Below are positions 13,712-24,987 of a stretch of DNA of 64,000 bases, piece after piece; within the stretch, counting starts at the first letter, position 1, and each line of letters begins with the position of its first letter. Position numbers and translations under genes: made by a program. The notes below the pieces were generated by a model. The model was given only the letters and a program-made list of their open reading frames with translations, did no database searches and was not told the origin of the DNA. Source of the stretch: Marsupella aquatica (taxonomy: Eukaryota > Marchantiophyta); assembly GCA_973895155.1 (NCBI GenBank), contig OZ316895.1:6014001-6078000 (forward strand), in the 5' to 3' direction.

Positions 13712-14527
13712 GAGATGCCCTAGTACATTGAAATGACTGAGTTGATATTAAATTGCATCACTACTAGACAGTAACCGACAAGCTACCCACTGATAGACCA
13801 AATGAGAAGAGCAATGATGACCAAAGACGGAGGGTATCTTTTATGGGAAATGGTGACATAAGATGTCTTTTTCTTAACAAAGACTATTCTATTTAATATA
13901 CAACAAATCATGTCCCAGAGTACTTATCTAACCTATCTAACCTACAAGTCTTTCAAGTAACTAGCACCCCTCGTAGTGTTCTTCCGTTCAGTTAATTAAG
14001 ATTTCAACCTAGGCCTGGCCTGATGATTAATCCCCCAAAAGATATACTTTATCACACAAGTGGTGGTTGGCCTGCGTGGTAGCGGCCCTCTAGAAAGTAG
14101 TGAACGTCTCATATGACTGCCGGCACTGAAGGAGGAAAGGGGCGGGGGGTCAGGCTCCCTGCTCTAAGTCCATGATAATAATTGGTGATAACTAATCCCC
14201 CAAAAGAAATTGTCTGCTTGGAAATGATAGAGGTGGCATTGTCAAGGCATTCAAGAATTAATGCCTATGAAGTAACAATTAATTTTTGTTTGAAATTGGA
14301 AAGCAGGAGATTTATTGCAAACAGGCTTTTGCAGCACAAGGAGATTAAATTGGAAAAATACCATAGCAGAGTTTCAACTATCCCTAACACACTAGAGTAA
14401 ACTCTAGGGGCAAGTAGTAAGGACTAAACCACTTTTGGACCCATTGCCAGTGAGTTGCCATAAAGTCTCCCAAAAATTGAAAATGTCCAAAAACTGACGC
14501 TCGATCAGTGAGATGGACACTGCACTC

Positions 14528-14935
14528 ACTACAACCCTTTCTCAAGCTCCCAGCAAGAAGTTTAATCATGCACTAGCCTGGCCCTCACTACAACCCTTTC
14601 TCAAGCTCCCAGCAAAAAGTTTAATCATGCAGTAGCCTGGCCCTTACTACAACCATTTCTCAAGCTCCCAGAAAAAAGTTTAATCATGCACTAGCCTGGC
14701 CCTCCTACCCTGGCACTGAGTCTCTCACAAAACTATAAGTGCTATGTGCTCCTTGCCCCAGTCCTTGCCCTCGCCAGCAGCAAAACCAAGCTTCACTCAC
14801 TACAACCCTGGCATTCTCAAGGTCCCAGCAAGAATTTTAATCATGCACTACCCTGGCCCTCTCACCCTGGCACTGAGTCTCTCACAAAACTATATGCTCC
14901 TTGCCCTCACCAGCAGCAAAATAGAGTTTCACCTC
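14528..14935. repeat. 59-bp tandem repeat (x3) within a larger duplication
   Basis: The unit beginning ACTACAACCC, with TCAAGCTCCCAGCA and TTTAATCATGCACTAGCC, starts at 14528, 14587 and 14646, an exact 59-bp period. A diverged fourth copy follows near 14800. The phrase GGCACTGAGTCTCTCACAAA appears twice (about 14713 and 14868), so a block of about 155 bp was also duplicated. The region is non-coding. Confidence 0.85.
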
Positions 14936-15184
14936 TAGTGTGATCCTATGTACACTTACTGCCAGGGGCAAACTAAATATTTAACCCTCACTTTTAGGCA
15001 GAACTGAAAACTACTTGCCCGCAATGCCAGGTTTAATGGAAAAATTACTCACCCAAACTATAACCATGGCCAAGCATGGGCTGAGAAACAACCACACTGG
15101 CTAGAGAGACAGGTCTGAAGGAAGACAAGAAAACCTCAATTGATCATACCAGATAAGAGTCACAAACAATGTCTGACAATCTCC

Positions 15185-15525
15185 TCCAAAACTGAAGAAG
15201 TGGTTAGTTGGCCAGGGGATGAGCCTAGAACCAAGAGGTCCCAGGTTCAACCCCCCCCCCCCCCCCCACCTCCACATAGGGTGTCTGTGCGTGGGCAGGG
15301 TGAAGTAATGGGATCGAATACTGGTTTCTTCTCAGCCCTAGCTGGTCTGCTTTGGCTGGGCTCTGGTCCAACCTTCTCTCCCTCCTGGTCCTGAGTATGA
15401 CCCCCCCTTGTGGGCTACCCTACAGGGTTGCATCTCTGGAGTTGGTAGTCTATCCTCGATCTGTTGGATGGGTCAGCTTTTGGTTTTCATGACAAAAATA
15501 AAACAAAATTGAAACCAAGGCCAAA
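15185..15525 (+). mobile_element. Possible tRNA-derived SINE with poly-C tract
   Basis: The start reads GTGGTTAGTTGGCCAGG, like a Pol III A-box. About 40 bases later comes GGTTCAACCCC, like a B-box. It is followed by a run of C residues (15249-15268), an unrelated body and an A-rich tail ending near 15525 (AAAAATAAAACAAAATT). This order fits a tRNA-derived SINE. I could not identify a target duplication, and the cloverleaf is not intact, so it is not a tRNA gene. Confidence 0.4.
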
Positions 15526-17736
15526 CATAGGCCAAGAAACAACCAGACTAAGGCTAGACCAATCACACAGGTCTGGTGACAAACGGGGTAACAAATAGAA
15601 CGGACAGAACCAACAAAAATTATATCTTGCCAATAAATCATCTTTGACAGCCGCTAGCAATTCTTGTAGCAATTCAGAACTCTATGTTATTAAACATATG
15701 TGGTCTACAGCTAAACTCTCTTGAAGTTGTGCCTTTGTGTGACATAAGGTATCACTAAGGCAGGGTTTCACATCATGTTTGAAATAATAAATTGAATGTT
15801 CAACTAAGTTTGAGTTAGTCGTTTTGACTGGATTGGGTTTGCTCCCCTGATGTGGAAAGCCTTTGCCCTCCCCTCTGAATTTTTTATTTGAGAATACTTT
15901 TAAAGGGAACTAGAAACGGAAAAAATTAATTGGAGTGACTTAGCCCACCTAGAGAAACGAGTAAAGCTGGCTGATGATGGGTCCATGCCTGGGGAGAAAC
16001 CAAGGGGTAAGGAATGACTGATGCTATATGGGTCCATGCCAGGGAGAAACCATGGGGCAAGGAACCTGGGCCCAGTCATACATACACTAGGGGACAACCT
16101 GAGTGACTCTACAAGGATATTAAAAAGTGAGAACCTAAACACAAAACTTAGATTCCACGCATGGAAGGATCACAACGTCACCTGGTTCATTCAGGAGAAA
16201 AAGTGAGAGATATACTTAGCTGATCTCCTGGAGAGAGTGTCACAGGCTCTTTAGGGACCAAAACTTGTAGATTGCCCACCATTGGACCAAATGTTTCATA
16301 TTCTCTCCAAGTGGAGCTCTAGGCCTGATCCGTACAGTCGTGTGTGTTTTTGTGAGGTGCGGGCTCTACCAAAGAGTTCGGGTTACCATGTTTTCTCATA
16401 TCACCGGGCATATCACCGTCCATCGAAGATAGAGTAACATGTCTTGTTTTTTGGTCTTGTAATGATATGTAATTCATTGGATTTATTTTATGATAAAAGA
16501 AACAAATACATGTAAGTATATGCCAAGAAATTAACATATGTTGATTAAGAGTGAGTGACATAATACACATGCAAAAAAAAGCACATTATGACCAAAAAAG
16601 TACAAAGGTACTAAAGAGTTGTGCATTAGAGATTTTTGTTTGCTTCTAGGTAATGATAATTAACTCATTTAAAATCATAAATTTTGTGAAGAAAACGACA
16701 AGGGTTCACATTGTTCAAATTCATTTATGGTACTCTCATGAGAAAAAAGATAATGGATGCTCCCAAATTTGCCTCGGTATGCAACTCCTCTTTCATAAGG
16801 CAAGTTTTTGAATTAGTACTTATAATGACCTTATATCCAATTGACCATGTTAGTTAAGTTTCATTTCAGCCTACTAAACTCTTTGACAGGCTGTCGGGGT
16901 ACCTCTCAACTCAAGGAATAGAAAAAATGCAACTTTATAATAAACTCAAGAATGATGTTCTGATGTGGAAAAACCTGATCAAACGAGTTTGTTTGGTTTT
17001 TTTTAATACAGGAGTCTACAACCAAACTAGCCAGCATTTTAGGATTTTTATTAAGATTCTAAAAATATTTAAAGAAAATTTACAGCTAAGAATTAAGAAG
17101 AAAACCAAATTTTATACATGACTTAAATGAATTGTAAAGTGGAAAACCCAGGTTTTTCCAAAATATATATTTTTATGATAGCCAACCTTTCAGTCCATAT
17201 AAAAAATAATGTACAGTCAATTGGATATAAGGTCATTTGGATATATAATTTAAATATGTAGAGTTGCATACCTTGGAAAATTTGATCCATACACCACCGT
17301 GCACCTGTTCAAGACAATGCACAATGAAGAGAATTGCTCAGATGCCAGATTGTGTGCAAGTAGATTACAACAGGAGCAAACTCTACTAGCTGAACATTGT
17401 GACCAAGCTTCTCATTGAGAGTACACAATGCCCTCTTGAGTGTGCTCCTATATATGCAGATGAACGTTGAAGGCTAGGAGTGATTAACAAAGGAAATTAG
17501 GTGGATGTTGATGGTCCATGTTCTTATGCAGCAACAGGAGCCTGCGGCCGCAATAATGATTTCTAAGTTTCAATTGTCCCCTCGATTAATCCACAGAGCA
17601 ATGAAAATGTGGATTAATGAAATTGAGATGGCCAAATCTTCCTTACATTAGCCATGAGGCTGGGAATCAGAACCTTATGACTATCCAACATTACTACAAG
17701 TTTTACACTACTGATGTCACATAGGACTTTGTCAAC
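15526..17736. other. Intergenic region before element 2
   Basis: No gene recognised. Copy B of the dispersed GGACC repeat family lies at about 16,190-16,400. The remaining sequence is AT-rich, with short frames only. Confidence 0.35.
16190..16400 (+). repeat. Dispersed repeat family, copy B
   Basis: It shares with 7790-8030 the ordered phrases GAGAGATATACTTAG, TTGGACCAAA, TTCTCTCC and GATCCGTACA. Identity between these phrases is low. A third, inverted relative lies at 35,640-35,800. Confidence 0.5.
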
Positions 17737-17769
17737 TATCAGTCTATTCATTAAACTGGAAAATTCTTT
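17737..17769 (+). repeat. Element 2 left terminal inverted repeat
   Basis: The sequence TATCAGTCTATTCATTAAAC and following bases match the reverse complement of 21869-21901 (TATCACCCTATTCATTAAAA). They differ by a few substitutions and a one-base indel. Confidence 0.75.
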
Positions 17770-18431
17770 GATCTTTGGACATTTGGACACCAAAATATAT
17801 ACTTTTGAGCACAAGAATTGTACATTTGGGCAGTGAAAGTTGTATATTTGGGCACCAGATCATGTACATTTGGGGAATCAAGATTGTATATAGGGGAAAA
17901 TGAAATATTAATTTGGATTCTAAAGAAAAATATTTGGGTGATAATAATGTAAAATATGTTGGATAAGAAGTAGAAAATTGATTCAATCTGACTAACTAAG
18001 TAAGTAATATAATATAACTAAAGCTAACTTCAATATGATCTTGACCCTAGCTAAACCTTCTACGTAATAAATGAAAGCATTAATTTATAAACTTGTCAGA
18101 CAGAATGGTATCTAGTATCCATATTAATTCAAGTAACTAACTAATTTGTTACATTCTAAGCAACTCGAGTTGAAACTAAGGTTTACTAGAGGCAGGCACA
18201 TCCCATCACGGATATGACTTCTTGTAATATAGTCAGATAGTACTATGTAATTATAATTAAAGCAATTAATATAAAGGTATCCAAGTCCAACTAATACCTC
18301 CTGCCCACCTATTCAAACTAGTCTCCCAAAATATTATAAAAGTTACTTAGATTCACTAGTAACCAACTAGTACTAAGTAAACTAAGACATTCCAAACCAA
18401 TTGACATACTTAAACTCCCTCACTTTGACTA

Positions 18432-19900
18432 CTAGAAAACTTTTGACCTAATCACCAACCAGAAAAGTTCTTTGCCATTCTTCTTTTCCAATTCATCCTC
18501 TGGATGAAGAAATACAAAGTGGCCCTCTTGAATGTCCTGGAGAGGAATCCAACGGGCAAGTTCTCGCTCGTGTCGAGCGCCAACAAATAGTGCAGCTTGA
18601 TCCTCCATCTCTTCCAGGTACTCATTCTGAAGCTCCACCATTTCTGGATTCTGTGTACTACTACTAGGTTCCCCCAACGGTTTAGAGGTTCCTGTACTAT
18701 TCACCTTGTAACCAGTTCCGTGGTTGGTTTTTGGCCAAAACTCACATGTCAATGTCAACTGTATTTCGGCCCCCCCTTCAATTGTAAGCTCCCCTGATAA
18801 TACTTGCACCACCATCTCCCAATATTTCACCAAAGGAAACCTCTCACGATATGCTGTAGAGGTCTCATCCTTACAACTCTTCTTCAAAAACTCAATGTAA
18901 CGATTAAGGAATGGGATGATTTCTTCAACCTTGCCTCGTACATCCCCGGAGATGGGTTTTGCAAATGGTTGACCTTCTGGTAAAATGAGAGCATTGGTGT
19001 TGGAATCAGTTCTCCAAATGGACCTTCCGGTTGGAGGGTACCAAGGTTGTTTCACATGTGCTTTGTATTGATATATTGGAACATTATCTCTCATAGAGAA
19101 AAGAAATGCCACTGGTTTTGAGTGACCCTCTATGTCTTTTACCTTGATTGTTTTCAAAAACTCTTTGTAAGCTGCAACCTCTTGAATCAACCGTGGAACA
19201 AGATGAATGCTTTCACACTCCCAAACCTCAGCCATCAACCCCAAAAGGGTAGAAACCTCCTTGTACTTCACTTGGTTGGATACTTTTGAAAACAATGCAT
19301 CGACATCCTCATGGGTGTGACCAACCATGAGAAATGACATCTGCACTGTTTCAAAGACCCCTCTACTAACAAGCTCACTGCAAAATGCCATCACATACTG
19401 GTTTTTGTTATCTTTCCCTGAATTATCCATTTGCAAGGTCAGGTGCCTTGGCAATGGTTTGAAAGAGGTAGCAGCCTTGGGATCAATACCAAAGTAGTCA
19501 TCCACCACATTTGATAACCCAATATCTTGGTCATCTTCAGCTCCTTGAAATCTAGCAATTGAGACTTTTTTGGGTTCTAAGTAACCTGCGAGAAATGCTT
19601 CAAAGTCCAAAAGAGATTGAAAAATTGGCCTCGTTGCAGCCCAATATAATCCTTCAAGGAGGTCTCTAGATTTGTCCCCCTTGTAATCCTCCAGATCTCT
19701 AAGGCACTTGGCCAACGATGTCACTGTGAAGTCTGCATCTCCCGGCCAAAGCCCAGTGAAACTGAATTGAGCATACACTCCGGGATCCCTTCCATGGGTC
19801 AACATCCCAGTGAGCGCAATGGGGAGAGGTTGACCACTGCCGGACAATGATTTAGGAGTGGGGACCAACCTAGGGATCCATGTCTTGGCTACCTTCAGTC
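18432..19900 (-). CDS. DUF7869-type transposase, C-terminal part (5'-truncated)
   Basis: One uninterrupted frame runs from an apparent splice acceptor (TTTCAG at about 19901) to the TAG at 18432, about 480 aa. The first residues include KTWIPRLVPTPK, which aligns with the element 1 transposase at PKTW. The RNase-H-like core follows: LQMDNSGKDNKN (second acidic strand) and VGHTHEDVDALFS, a conserved His/Asp segment of the DUF7869 family. The N-terminal zinc-binding domain and the first acidic motif (DGMDQMKT in element 1) are absent. Their expected place is taken by the FCP1-like gene on the other strand. It is therefore a transposase fragment or a domesticated remnant. The initiation codon cannot be placed. 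Activity as a transposase is unlikely without the first catalytic Asp. Confidence 0.75.
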
Positions 19901-19925
19901 CTGAAATTCAGCCATCTAAATTATT

Positions 19926-21201
19926 ATGTCTACCTTCACAGTGATAGGCGGGCTATTACCAATTGTGGATTGCATCGACAATAGTCTCCAAAGCTTTCCA
20001 GATTCTTCGACATCTGCCCTTCAGCCAGTTGCAGGTTTGTCGAGCACTGTGGTTCATTTACTTGCTTGTCATGCTCAAGATCATCTCGAGCCTACCTTTA
20101 TTCTGTCTCACACAAATCTAACATAGGTGTCTCTTGTTCGCAGGATCCTTGCCTCCACTTCACGGTCCAATTAGACGAAAACTATTGATTCTTGACCTCA
20201 ACAAAATATGTTGGGATTCCCTTAGAACTCCGAGTTCCGGACCGCGCCGAAGTGCCACAAGTGTCAAGGGTGTCCATTGGGGGAGACGTGGAGGATTTAA
20301 CTTTATGTATGTTGAGCGTCCCCATCTTCACGAGTTCTTAATCGCAGCTTTTGCTATATTTGATGTTGCCATCTGGACTTGTGCGAGAAAGCCCAGGGCA
20401 ACTGAAATGATTCATTTGATCTTCACTCAAGAAGAGCGGGAGCAATTCAAGTTTATTCTGACGCAAGAAGATACTTTTGACACTGGAATCCAGAGGCCTG
20501 ACGTCATCGATGGAAAGACAAATATTCTTTTGAAGGATTTGAGGGTTGTTTGGAAACGTTATGGTTTATTATACGACGAGACTAATACACTCCTCCTTGA
20601 TGACTCTCCAATGAAGGCGTTTGCAAATCCAGAGAATTGTGGGTTGTTCCCTTCTTCATTTTCGCATCACCTCACAGATGATACTTTCTTTCCTGAAATA
20701 CTGTGGCCTTTGTTGAGGAAATTGTATCATGCCTTCAATCTTCAACACTACCTATTTATCAATCAACCAAAGTGGTCTATGATCAATGTTTTATCGGATA
20801 GGGATCAACAGGCTGCCATTTATGCGCTGTTGTCGGAGAGGTGGGGTAGTATGGTATGGGTTCCCACTGTTTTCCATATAGTCTTGGATGTTACATCGGA
20901 CAAAATTCCCTGGGATATCAAGAATGAAGTGCAACAATTGCCACCAATTGAGGAATTGACGGAGGAGGCGATCGAGGACCTTATAAAGACATTAATTGGG
21001 GATCAGTATACAGGACCCTATAGAGACAATCATCTGGCATTTGTTTCGGAAATTCTGAGGACTAGAGACCTCACGACTAAGTTCTGGAATAGAAAGCCTC
21101 TGGATTTTTGCAATCGCGATATGAAATATGACCCGTCAGGGTCTAGATTTACTTGCTCAAATGAATTCTGTGGGGAGGAGGGTCATGAGATTTGGGTCTA
21201 G
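19926..21201 (+). CDS. FCP1/NIF-like HAD phosphatase homologue carried by element 2
   Basis: Two exons (19926-20034 and 20144-21201) are joined by a 109-bp GT-AG intron in phase 1, giving 388 aa plus stop. The HAD fold is recognisable. Motif I is LLILDLNKIC at about residues 50-59, motif II AIWTCARK at about 112-118 and motif III LLLDDSP at about 186-192. FCP1/SCP phosphatases use DxDxT in motif I. Here the first Asp (54) is kept, but the second is Asn56 and the Thr is lost, so the acid-base residue is missing. Some plant NIF-domain proteins carry the same Asp-to-Asn change. The family acts on phosphoserine, for example in the RNA polymerase II tail, but activity here is doubtful. The gene overlaps the region where the transposase N-terminus should be, so it looks like captured cargo. 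Confidence 0.72.
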
Positions 21202-21540
21202 ATTATCTCGACCCTACACCAAACACTGATTATTAGTTAGGGGTGTATATTTGCAGAAAAGTGTGAAGCTTACCATAACATCCATTTGGGTCTAAATGTT
21301 CTCGACCCTCTACTAAAGAAATAGGGTTTTACTTATAGATACATACTCATAGAAAGGTTAGTCTATTCGGGTCTTAACCCTGTACAAAAAGAATAGTAAG
21401 TTAAAGATATACATTCAACAACGGGTTAGAATTATCTGGACCCTCCATTTGGGTCGAGATGATCAGCATATAGATTTTTACATAGTAATTGATATGCATT
21501 CAACAACTGGTCAGAACCATCTCGACCCTGTAAAAGTAGG
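21190..21540. repeat. Element 2 subterminal GGGTC...GACCC palindromes
   Basis: About five units of 20-22 bp combine GGGTCTAGA or a variant with ATCTCGACCC. Examples are GGGTC-N11-GACCC at the stop codon of the FCP1-like gene, GGGTCTAAATGTTCTCGACCC at about 21,289, and variants near 21,425, 21,450 and 21,510. They are imperfect palindromes spaced 60-100 bp apart beside the right end. Such iterated subterminal sites usually bind a transposase. That role is inference. Confidence 0.65.
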
Positions 21541-21868
21541 GTTATAATTTTATAACACATCACTTGTTTTCCCGGAGTTCCGTGTTCATGACCCTTGGTT
21601 AGAGTGTGTCATTTTTAATGTTATCATTTGAATTTATGGTATTGTCAAACTAATATTGTCTTATTCTATATTTTTATCTGTTTATCTGTTTATATTTTAA
21701 TTAATAATATTTATAATTATAACTTAGTTATTTAATAATTTGAGCATTACAATTGTAAATTTAGACTTTGAAAAGTGTACATTTGCCCACTAAAATGTAT
21801 GTTTTTGGGGACAATGTTATAGAATTTTGGGGTGTAAAATAATAGATTTGAACGTCAACTTCTAGACT

Positions 21869-21901
21869 AGAGAAATTCCAGTTTTAATGAATAGGGTGAT
21901 A
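21869..21901 (-). repeat. Element 2 right terminal inverted repeat
   Basis: Read on the minus strand it gives TATCACCCTATTCATTAAAA followed by CTGGAATTTCTCT. This pairs with the left end at 17737-17769. Confidence 0.75.
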
Positions 21902-22739
21902 ACTAATATTGTGAACCAAAGCCAGTTCTCCTTGCATTCTTGTTGAAGCATGTAGCCAAAAAGACTACGTTGAGTTGGATAAGGGTTGCATACAGGGTTG
22001 GATACTTCCTATTCTTAATGTGACATGCATCTAAGCTAGTTACATAATCATACTTAGGTTGAGTATAGTTAAGTGACTTCTCTGCTTGTTGGATGCACAA
22101 TTAGGCCTTCCGTTAGAGTGTATTTCCGGTTCATCTCTCTTTCTCTGGTTTTTGTCTTTACCCTCACTTTCAATTATGCTTTAATTAGAAGTTACTCTCT
22201 AGAGGCTTCACTCTAGACAACATGCTTTCAACGTAGCTTTCCATCACATATTAGTAGCAGAAGGTCACGAGAAGCACAAGACAATGTGCATCAATTTACA
22301 AGCTGTGATAATATGAGCCTCACCCTTAGTTGACTCTAGTACAATGTACTCTAAAGCTAGGGGCAATTGTCTTGTGACTCCTGGAAGGCCTTCTGGTCAT
22401 GGTGCTCATGGCTGAAGCTCCAATAGCAGACAGCTTCCAAACTTTCTGGGCAGGTCTACTTGAGTGCTGGCCAATGAACCAGGTAACCATACACTAGTGA
22501 GTTAGACTACAGACTTTGGTCTATTGTTCAAGGCAAGGTTCAAAGCTCTTGCTTGACAATGACACACTTGTTTGCATGGTGCTCAATTCAGTTGATAAAA
22601 ATGGCGCACAAGATTACTATGATTGGTCATGGCAGTTTCAAATTGACAATCTGCAATCTGAAAAACCCTACGTACTTCCCAACGTACATACAAAAGATTT
22701 CAACAACAAACTCTATTGTGTCATAAGATTCATATAAAG
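21902..22739. other. Spacer between the two transposons
   Basis: About 840 bases separate element 2 from element 1. I see no gene or repeat that I can name. The last four bases (AAAG, 22736-22739) are the candidate target-site copy for element 1. Confidence 0.4.
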
Positions 22740-22771
22740 AACACAATGACGGACCAAACGAGAAGTGTGAC
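22740..22771 (+). repeat. Element 1 left terminal inverted repeat (32 bp)
   Basis: It begins AACACAATGACGGACCAAAC and continues GAGAAGTGTGAC. The reverse complement of 33209-33240 is identical except at positions 7 and 21. Confidence 0.92.
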
Positions 22772-22979
22772 CACCCTTCTCGTTTTGCCCGATCGCAAAA
22801 TCGCGGCTAAGTAAAGAAATCTCCAGTACAAAATGCCCATGAGTGAGAATATTGTTTGTTTTGGAGTCTTGAAAGTGAAGAGCGATACGCGGATCGCTCT
22901 TTGCATTGCGCAACCAAACAGTTAAAAAAAATCCACTTGAGACGGTAAACTGCATAAACTGCGCGGTTGACTATGAAAC

Positions 22980-23056
22980 TTAACCCATGGTTAATTCTAA
23001 CTCAACTGTGGTTAACGGAAACTAACCATGGTTAATGGCCAAAACTATATATATGA
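22980..23056 (+). promoter_or_regulatory. Left subterminal AACCATGGTTAA repeats and TATA-like box
   Basis: CCCATGGTTAA, CTGTGGTTAAC and TAACCATGGTTAA lie within 60 bases (22,983-23,036), forming a small array of palindromic sites. They are followed at 23,044-23,054 by CTATATATATG, a good TATA candidate for the plus-strand gene. The first ATG of that gene is about 780 bases downstream, so a spliced or long 5' leader would be needed. Confidence 0.45.
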
Positions 23057-23834
23057 GTGCCCGGCCGTTCATTTCTCTTTTGGACAAACACATACCACTT
23101 GGTGCTCCCTGATCATTGTTTACCAAGCTGCAAAACTAACCATACAAACCTACATTCGAGTATCAATCGCACGTTTGATACGAGTATCGAAGGTTGCATT
23201 TGATCCTTATTTTGAACTTGAAATAGGAAAATCGATACCGGTATCGCCTTCTCTATTCCGGTTAGACTTCTTGAGAGGTGTTTTTCTTTTGCTAGGCCAT
23301 TTGCGAATGCCCTCGATGATACGCATATCGCAAATTGGATTGCGGACCCAACTTTTGTGTTAGTGGGAAACTTCTGACACCGATAGCGCCAAACCAATTG
23401 AAGATTCACACAGGAAGCTTAGTCTTTTTGCGAGAAGGTACGGGTACCATACTAGGTTTTGATTTTATTTCCATTATAGCGGCCATTTGCTAACATTGAT
23501 CGGTGGTTTCTTAAACAGCTTGTAGAGGCACGAGAAGCATCCGTCACTTTGAAGGTATGGTTACCATAGGATCAATGTCGAGCAAACTTATTGGCAAGCC
23601 GTATTCATAGGTTGTGTAAGTTCTAGAACATGTATATTTATGAAACCAAGTTATGTAGCCATATGATTTCCAGCTTCAATATGTTTACATGTTTGTGGTA
23701 AATTCTAGGGTTTGGAGAGAGCGAGACGATACCAGTATCACGGTTGTCATTCGGAAGGCCTACTCCAAAGAGACTGGTATCATAGATATCATTAAGTATA
23801 TTAATCGATTGCACCTACCCTCTAATCCGTAACA

Positions 23835-24726
23835 ATGGCGCCCAGTCAGAGGAGTGGTTCTCAAGATGATGAGAGTTTGATGAGTAGCCTCTGCTCTTCA
23901 ATCTGGCAGAATGAGGAGATTTGTGATGAGCAGAAATTCCTGAAGAAGAACTGGCATGTGCGCGACGCTATCAGAATGTTTCCTGATAAGGAAATTGACA
24001 AACCTTTTTTTTGGGTTCAAATCAAGAAGTCTAAGAAGGTTACCCTTTCATTCGGTCCGGTTGTAGCGTTTGCAGTTTGTGACTACGTGAAGGGAAGAGG
24101 GAAAGATAAAGAAGCCAAGCAGGCTTTAAATTTCTTGACTATGACGAGGACGAAGCCGTTCACTTCTATTATTCTCGGTGTGGATTATTTTGACTTGAAG
24201 GCGATGGAAGCACACCCAGAGGATGCAGTTTTCAAGGAGTTGACAGATATTTTCTCTTGCGATTTAAAATTGACCCCTGAATGGTTTGAGAAATATGTTG
24301 TAGATGTGACGAAGTACTGCTGCCACAAGTTCAGGCAGAATACAAGAAGATTTTTGGACAGGATTTCAAAAGACACTAAAATTGAAAGTCAAGAGAAAGA
24401 CTGCAGAGGTAAGTGGGAGCTTGACAACACAGGATCAGGTTGACAAAGATCGTGAGGGAGGATCAACCGGTGGAACAAAAGTAGGAAGTAAAAGTAGAAC
24501 AGGTGGTCAGCGAAAAGAGACTAGCCAAGGACCGAGTGATGAAGCGGTGAGTGGAGGTGCATCAGGGAGCCACCCGAGAAGGAAGCGATCCGGTTCTCGT
24601 TTGAGTAAAGATGATGACACCATTGGGGAAGTGGAAACCAAAAATTTGAGTGACGTCCAAAAAGGGAGAGACACCACCGCCGCATCCGAGGGAGCTTTAG
24701 AAGTTGAAATGTTTCGACAAGACATT
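23835..24726 (+). CDS. ParB-like/DNA methyltransferase gene, N-terminal exon (unknown domain plus basic linker)
   Basis: The frame opens at the ATG at 23835 (MAPSQRSGSQDDES) and gives about 190 residues of a mixed charged and aromatic domain that I do not recognise. It includes KKNWHVRDAIRMFPDKE and TPEWFEKYVVDVTKYCCHKF. Near 24,370-24,400 the coding frame shifts by one base into a low-complexity linker rich in Ser, Gly, Lys and Arg, with a nuclear-signal-like PRRKRSGSR. The linker ends at 24726 before a GTAAGT donor. That donor is phase 0 and matches the phase of the next exon (24988), which supports one gene. The shift lies next to an A4 run and is most simply a one-base indel. A 27-base intron at 24411 would be too short. 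Confidence 0.6.
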
Positions 24727-24987
24727 GTAAGTAATGTTTAATCGTTGAATAGTCCAAAGAAAGTGGTTTGATGATTATTTTGGATTTCAGTACCAATTGC
24801 AACATCCGTGAGCTTGTGTTACCTCTTTTGAACATGCGTTATGCGTGACTTTTCAGACAATCAGGTCACTTGTGTTTTGCTATGAAATTTATGATACCGG
24901 TATCGGTTGAAACATCCCCATTATTGTTTATAAAGCTTTTGTTCCTCTCATGCTTGGAAACCTCATCCTAAGATGTTTTCTATGTAG

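Larger units (their letters stand above)
17737..21901. mobile_element. Element 2: TIR transposon with transposase fragment and FCP1-like gene
   Basis: The ends are imperfect inverted repeats of about 33 bp (see the separate TIR entries). Between them lie a DUF7869-type transposase C-terminal region on the minus strand and an FCP1/NIF-like gene on the plus strand, arranged head to head with almost no gap. The inner flanks carry repeated TACATTTGGG-type phrases (17,770-17,890 and around 21,780). The right arm has GGGTC...GACCC palindromes. No convincing target-site duplication was found, so the outer borders are uncertain by a few bases. The missing transposase N-terminus suggests a non-autonomous or rearranged copy. 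Confidence 0.7.

Noticed and set aside
15185-15270. tRNA gene
   Set aside because: A-box-like and B-box-like phrases are present, but the acceptor and anticodon stems do not pair and a C-run follows.
24411-24437. 27-base intron linking the two frames of the first methyltransferase exon
   Set aside because: It is far shorter than plant introns. A one-base indel in the preceding A-rich stretch is simpler.
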